A stretch of 64,000 bases of DNA. Origin: Paragyromitra xinjiangensis (taxonomy: Eukaryota > Ascomycota > Pezizomycetes > Pezizales > Discinaceae). The notes under the pieces are model-generated. The model did no database searches, was not told where the DNA came from, and worked only from the letters and a program-made list of their open reading frames with translations. Below, in pieces: positions 58,343-64,000 of this stretch. The stretch is taken from positions 2,046,001 through 2,110,000 of the forward strand of contig JBCAMK010000003.1 of NCBI GenBank assembly GCA_038503065.1. The letters run 5' to 3'. Numbering within the stretch: position 1 is the stretch's first letter; each line of letters opens with the position of its first letter. The translations under genes and the position numbers were made by a program.

Positions 58343-59602
58343 GATTGGGAGGGAAAGAGGAGGGGTAATCACAGATCGAATGGAGCAGCGATTGAATTAA
58401 AACGAGACAAGGTCTGAGCGATAGAAGAGAAGCACTTAGTAGGATGGGGGCAGATGAATTGTTGATACTATGCACTCTGTACGTGTCGGGGAGAGACTGG
58501 GCCACTCTACAATGGTGGGCGAGAGTTGGCAGGAAAAAGAGGCGTAAGTATATGTGAGGGATGGATGAAGAGAGAGAAGAGGAAGAGAGGAAGAGAGGAA
58601 GGGACCAGAGAATACTCTCTAAGGTGGGGGCAGAACCTAGGAGGAATATGCGCTGAAGAGATTGAGAAGAACAGCTCTATTTCGCCCTTGCCTTTACGGG
58701 TCTGTGGCTCTGGAGATTGCTTCTTCGTGGGAGTTTGAATGAATCTTATTAGGCTTTGGTCGCTGTATCTACGTTACATCTAGTTGGTTTGTGCCTGGGA
58801 TGCGTTTGCCTCCTACATAGATCTCAACAAAAGGCAATTCTGCACAATTAAAATTCTCTTCTCCCGATCGTCGTTTTCTTTGATCGCAATTCGATTACTG
58901 TCCAACCTCTAGAAGCACCAGGACCTCTTCGCTCGCACGCGGTTCCCCATCTCTTCCCTGCGCTGAACCCCTCGCTCCTCGCATGCGGTTTCAGCCTTAG
59001 TCTTAGCCCGTTGCTCTCTATTTTTGGTGTTCTAGCGGGGCGGTGTTCTAGTGCAACCCCGCTATTATTACCACTTCCGACATCGCTCAGCCATGCGATT
59101 TGTCGGTTGAAAACATAAGCTGATCTAGAAGCCGTAAGCAGTGTAGCCCCGTGCGGCTGAGGATTGATCAAACCAAGCTTGTTTTCTTAGCGAGGTCTTA
59201 ATAGAGCCTCAGGGTTAGGCCTAATGTACCACTCATTAGATCTCACTCGACAGGCGTATGTTTTGATGGACGGCCGCACCACCAGTTCGCTTGAGATATA
59301 GAATCGGATTTCCCTGGGAATTTGGATACATTTGGCTCTATTCAACAAAGATAGCGTGTTGGATGAATTGAGGTGGGTTTGGGCAAGTTTTTTAGGTGAT
59401 AAATATCTAAACACGTACCTATGAACTCTATGAAACAACGCTAAAATAAAAGATACATGTAACGAACAAATATATAGCTAGAATAAATAATTTTACAAAA
59501 ACACCGTATATACCCACCAAAACAGCCCCATCGTAAACACCTGCAATATTTCCCACAAATTCATCATTATTTTGTAGTTTTCAGTTTTCAGCCCTAAGAT
59601 GA
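58343..59602. other. Intergenic
   Basis: Promoter of the polyQ gene with a GA-rich stretch at 58566-58601, and the 3' flank of the next gene. No supportable coding sequence. Confidence 0.4.
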
Positions 59603-60720
59603 TCACACCGGAGACCACCATCCGCTCCCACCAACCCGTTCCCCCCCATGCCCTACAGTAGCTGACATAACGACACCTGACCTTCTCCACTCTCTATCTC
59701 TCCTCAACCCCGGAGGGAGCCCCACGCCACCTTCTTCCTGTACTCTTTCCCTCTCGATCTCAGCTTCGTTGGAGTAATAGCCCTCTTCTGGTATTCTTTC
59801 GGTCTGTTGGGAGTGAGGGCTTTGTTGTTGGTCTGAAAGTAACAATTTCAATAGTTGTCGGCGCGTATGCTCTTCTGTCGGTATTAGAGATGGGTCTTCT
59901 AGTTGACTCTGAAGAATTGCCATGTTCGCGTCGTGTTGGCGGATTAAATCGATTTTGCGGTTTCCGTTCCAAGCAGTGATGCCATAGAGCCTGCAAAATG
60001 GCATTAAAATCAACACCGAATTCAAGGAATTAGGCTGAAGATAGAGGGGTGGACATACACCATAAATACACCACTTAGTGTGACTGCAGAAATTGCCGTA
60101 CCGGTCCATCGCTGTTCGCCTGCATCGTATTTCTTGCCATAGACATTGAAGAGGCTACTCATCATTCCAAGGAGTGAGCCGGTGAATCCTGGACTGTTCT
60201 CACTCACGAGTCAGTTTACCCACTCACAATTACAAGCCTGGGGATGCAAGGGGTTTATGCACCTGAAGACCGACTCAACCTGGAAGAGGATATTCTTGAA
60301 GTACCAGCATACTATGCCGGTGGTGAGATATCCAATCACTAGTAGGGTCACAGCAGCACCCCGAAGTGCCGTCGGATTGAGCCGGAATTTTGATGATTCA
60401 TCGTCAAAAGCTGACGGAAGGACTATAAAACTTTAATTAGGAGATATGTCAGCCTCCCCTGCATAGTGGAAAGAGGGCACGGAGAGAACGAGGAAAGAGA
60501 TGTGTCCGTACCCAGCGAGCATCATCCAGTTTGCAACAGAAGCAGCAAGCTTCCAACCCCACTATTTGAATGCAAGCCTTCGTTAGTTAATTGTCTCAGA
60601 AAGATAATATATTCCAGAGCTATAACTTACGTGGATTCTATCAAGTTCCATGTATAGTTCCGCCAGCGATATCTGCCCAATTGGCTTTGTAAACGTGACT
60701 GCGTTCGACTTGAGTTTCAT
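59603..60720 (-). CDS. Multi-spanning membrane protein with Gln/Arg-rich tail
   Basis: Five exons, 60720-60631, 60561-60512, 60430-60263, 60193-60059 and 59990-59603, give 276 residues. The N-terminal 30 residues are polar (SLAELYMELDRIH). Then come a TM near 33-52 (WKLAASVANWMMLAG and FIVLPSAF), one at about 75-95 (AAVTLLVIGYLTTGIVCWYF), one in SPGFTGSLLGMMSSLFNVYG, and one at TGTAISAVTLSGVFMVLYGI. The C-terminal half is soluble with a predicted coil (DLIRQHDANMAILQSQLED), a Gln/Ser stretch and a Gly/Arg tail. Every junction retains frame. The family is not recognised; its style is a fungal endomembrane protein. Confidence 0.82.
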
Positions 60721-62885
60721 TCTGGTTGCTCCGTATTCCTGACCAACGCAGCTGCAGACGATGTCGTGATATCCGAAGTGTATATTCCGCACCCGAGCTA
60801 TTCCAGAGTTGCCGTCTTAATTCCTTCAAGTTTCCCTCTTTCTCGCTTCTGACTCTCCGAGATTTCCCGTTCTCTGTGTTAGGTTTTTTTCACCTCGTGC
60901 TTTTTGTTTGTGGAGTTATTAAAGGGCCTGCAAACGAAAGATCAAGGAGTCAGAGATGGAGTTAAAAAGTCTACGGGTGAGGGAAGAAGGGAAAAAGAGG
61001 GGAGCCTCAACATATCCCCAGAGATTAAGCAGAAAACACTAAGAGCTGTGTAACCTAAACCTGCAGTTTGGATATTGCTAGGTATTTACTAATGCACTGC
61101 TTAAGCGCCCACAATTTTTCTCCACGCTGCGCCTACCAGCCGTAAGTTATTGCATCCCAAAGCGTGAACTCACCCCGCGAGACACCCGTTGGAAGGGTAA
61201 GCTCGGTAAATTTTTGGTTAAAGTTTGGAGGCGAGTTTCACCGCGGGACAAGTGAACTTATGCCGCACATGCAACTATGTCGAAATAGTAACCGGTATAT
61301 CTCGGATCCATATGCAGGTATGTCATCGTACGAGATACTAGTATACATGTACTCTAATGTGAGGCGCAGGTCGGAAGAGTGCTATCTACCCTGGCCCCAC
61401 TTGCCGTTTGGTTCGGTTCCCGGAAAACTAACTCTTGCCCTAGAGTAACTCTTAATACATGGGGCATGATACACTGTTCTATAGCTGTGTTTGAAATTAG
61501 TGATCTACATACGCTTCTCTTCTGCGAACAGCACTTCCACCCCGATACCTGCCTAAGTTGTCTACCGTCCGCTCAATTTCAACGACCACCTGTGCAAAAC
61601 TAACAGAAATAGAAACTTCGAACCGAGCCATCACCTATGATAACTGATATCAGTGCTACGAGAATGTTTCCAGAAGGTTTGGGATCCTAGGCGTTTATTG
61701 CTGGTCAATGCAATCCTAACTGTACCCAGCCTTGCTAGTACATGAACTGGCACCCCCGCTTCTTGGCATCCTATTTCTTCTCTTATTAGATTTCTAGTAG
61801 CTAAGATTGTGCCAATCTGTGTAGCCCTACACTAACCTTCGGAAGTTTCAAAGCCTGCTTTCACGGTTTCAACAACTATCACTTGCCTCCTTCTTGAATG
61901 CTCCGCTGATAGTACTGGCATAAAATAGCCTTCAATTTTCATAATCAAGTAATCTCTCGGAGTTTCTTTTGAGTGCCTTTATTGGTAGACTTTAGTTGGC
62001 GGCTTGAATTATGCCGCATTGATTCAGGAGAACGAGAATCGCGCTAAGATACGTAAATAGGCCATGAGGTGAGATCTTACTGTGAGCTCTGACGCCAATG
62101 AGTTCTGCCACTTGCTACACCAAGGGAGAGACTTCCCTCGCTTTCCCCCGGTAAGTTAGATGTTTCGAAATGATATTACTAGAAGTCATCTTATTTACAT
62201 ATGGCGTGTTCATTAAATGTCTAGGTATTCTTCCGTATGGTTTGCAGTTACTAAGGTGCAATCATTTACCAAGTATCTCGTGGGAAAACGTTCGTATAGT
62301 CATTCAAGAGATAGGTAGCTCAAATACCCACTAGAGAGCGTTATTGGAGGTAGTGTCATGGCCGAACGGTGCCTTGAGGCTAGATATATATAGACCCCCA
62401 ATCCAACCTGCCTATAGTCATGTCAACTGTCTCTTTGTTACCTTATTTTTGCGCACTTTCTTTACGTGTCACGGTAACTAGTGCTTAACGCCTAGGGCCG
62501 TGATACGTAGCCCAACGAGTAAGGGTTTATTCCGGGTTTGGGGCTTAGCCGCCGTAGCCAATAGCTGGAATGCTTGGCCATCATCTGGCAAACAAATACC
62601 TTTAATAACCGATGCGGCAAACTACTAAGTGGGACTCTAAAACCCACAATAATCGCCTTGTTGGCCTTTAAACTTAGCTAGGAATGAAAGATACGTATAC
62701 TCGTGGTGTGGGCGGAAGTTCTTTCTACATATATGCTTTGGACTTAGAATTTCGTGGTGGGATTACCCCCCGATAGGTTCCAGGATTCTTAGTCACCTTT
62801 TGGGTCTCTCGGATCAAGTGGTAGCACTGAAAAGCCTGCGACCAACCTTGGCGCTATTAGTCGAGTGATAAGAAGTAATGCAAAG

Positions 62886-62921
<36 letters not shown>

Positions 62922-64000
62922 ATTCATTTACGTGCGATGCAAAGGTAATGAGAATAGATAGGATGGAACATATGGAAAGCGGGAGGATTTAATGGAATGC
63001 AATTATTTTGGGCTCCAGGCCTAGTGTCTTCTTCTTTAAACTTCTGACATCTGGGAATTATTGCCGACATGGGACTCTACACTTGTTCTCCCATCGAAGT
63101 CACCAATGAGCATGCTTTAGGAGAACTCTGGGTATCATCAAAGAAATATCAACCACCAAAGGGAGTGCGTGCGTGAGCCTTCGGCGCGCCGCCTTCGTTG
63201 CTTAATCTGGGGTTACACTCATGGTTCTTTTTGTGTCCGAGGGTGAGATCTAGCAGCACTAAAAACCTTTTATACTTTCGAATTACAGGGTTTTATTTTA
63301 GCTTTAAATGATATTACCCATGCAAGAGACTTAAACTCACTAGCGGGACTGTACAGCAGAAGCGTTTTGATTGAGTATTTTCTTCTCCGCTTGATTTCGC
63401 TGGGTTCTGTATCAGCGGGGTTCGTTCAAGTGATTCTAGTTCAGGCCACACAAATGACTTCGAAGTCCTTTAAATAGATTTATTAAGCGATGTGGTGCTA
63501 AACGTCGTTCTAGTTTTGCGCTGAGTCTTAGGTGTGATGCCTAACTGAAGGCGATAGTCAGCCACTTAAGATCACAACAAATGATTACTAGAGAGCATAA
63601 TCTATACACTCTCAAATATTAGATTATCCTAGGATGGGATCATAGAGAAACCACATGTACATGTAGTATCGGTGGTCAGGTTCCCAATTGGCCCTTGAAA
63701 ATAACTGCCAAGACCTGTTAAGGGCCCTAGTGTCTTGGTTTGGTTCTAGCAAAAGGCTTATTTGAAGTTTGTTTCTCTTAGGTTATCACCTATAAATAGG
63801 CTCGGATATTTTCACACTGTTGTAATCGCAATTATTGGCGTATTTTACTGTATCCTGCTCTACGTCATATGTACCAATACTTTCACCAGCCGTGTAATAA
63901 AGCTTCAGCCTTGTCGATTCTCGACATAAGTCATCGATCTCATCGGAAATAGTCGTTGCTGACACTGAGTCTTCCTCTAGAGGGATTTAAATCAGTTCCC
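60721..64000. other. Gene-poor end of window
   Basis: About 3.3 kb. The first few hundred bases hold the promoter of the minus-strand membrane-protein gene. Beyond that I see only short frames (61164-61448 plus, 61379-61603 plus) without domains, and a trinucleotide microsatellite at 62886-62920. No gene is supported. Confidence 0.5.
62886..62920. repeat. (GTA)n microsatellite with flanking direct repeat
   Basis: About 11 perfect GTA/AGT units. The 11-mer ATGCAAAGGTA occurs at 62878-62888 and again at 62938-62948, bracketing the tract as a 60-bp-spaced direct repeat. Confidence 0.85.

Noticed and set aside
1..64000. CRISPR arrays, bacterial operons or prophage
   Set aside because: No regularly spaced direct repeats; spliceosomal introns and eukaryotic gene families make a prokaryotic origin untenable.

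Overview
This window looks like chromosomal DNA of a filamentous ascomycete (Pezizomycotina). Genes are interrupted by short GT-AG introns (about 45-150 nt). The protein families are typical of such fungi: a fungal CBM1 secreted protein, a CorA-like domain protein, ankyrin-repeat proteins, S1/P1 nuclease, pirin and DUF2237. The tRNA is a eukaryotic initiator tRNA-Met. I cannot fix the class or genus from sequence alone. All multi-exon models were built by hand from splice signals, reading-frame continuity and family resemblance. Every model I call a gene keeps an open frame across all junctions, except the old yellow enzyme locus, which is broken.

Layout. 0-6 kb: a 5'-truncated gene encoding three copies of an unnamed module, then a convergent 1410-aa membrane/ankyrin protein. 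6-8.2 kb: gene-poor, with several inverted-repeat (MITE-like) relics. 8.3-13.3 kb: a full-length six-exon ABCA-type transporter. 13.3-17.4 kb: apparent desert. 17.4-22.1 kb: an old yellow enzyme pseudogene divergent from an intact 8-exon MFS sugar/quinate-type transporter. 24.3-25.5 kb: a secreted CBM1 protein with five cysteine-rich repeats. 26.7-29.4 kb: a protein kinase fused to a vWA domain. 29.9-34.4 kb: a small membrane protein and a CorA-like domain protein. 36.4-39.1 kb: divergent 6-phosphogluconate dehydrogenase and DUF2237 genes sharing a 268-bp spacer. 39.8-41.5 kb: ankyrin repeats joined to Trp-rich amphipathic repeats. 42-46.3 kb: S1/P1 nuclease, a 130-aa membrane protein, pirin and the initiator tRNA. 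46.9-52 kb: a divergent pair of probable nuclear proteins. 55.9-60.7 kb: a polyQ-rich protein and a membrane protein. 60.7-64 kb: no convincing gene.

The window alternates between compact housekeeping/metabolic blocks and AT-richer, gene-poor stretches. There is no obvious biosynthetic cluster. Most interesting are the kinase-vWA fusion, three proteins built from internal repeats I cannot name (the 1-1389, 24343-25536 and 39755-41502 genes), and five separate two-copy telomere-like TTAGGG tracts, two of them inside introns of transporter genes.
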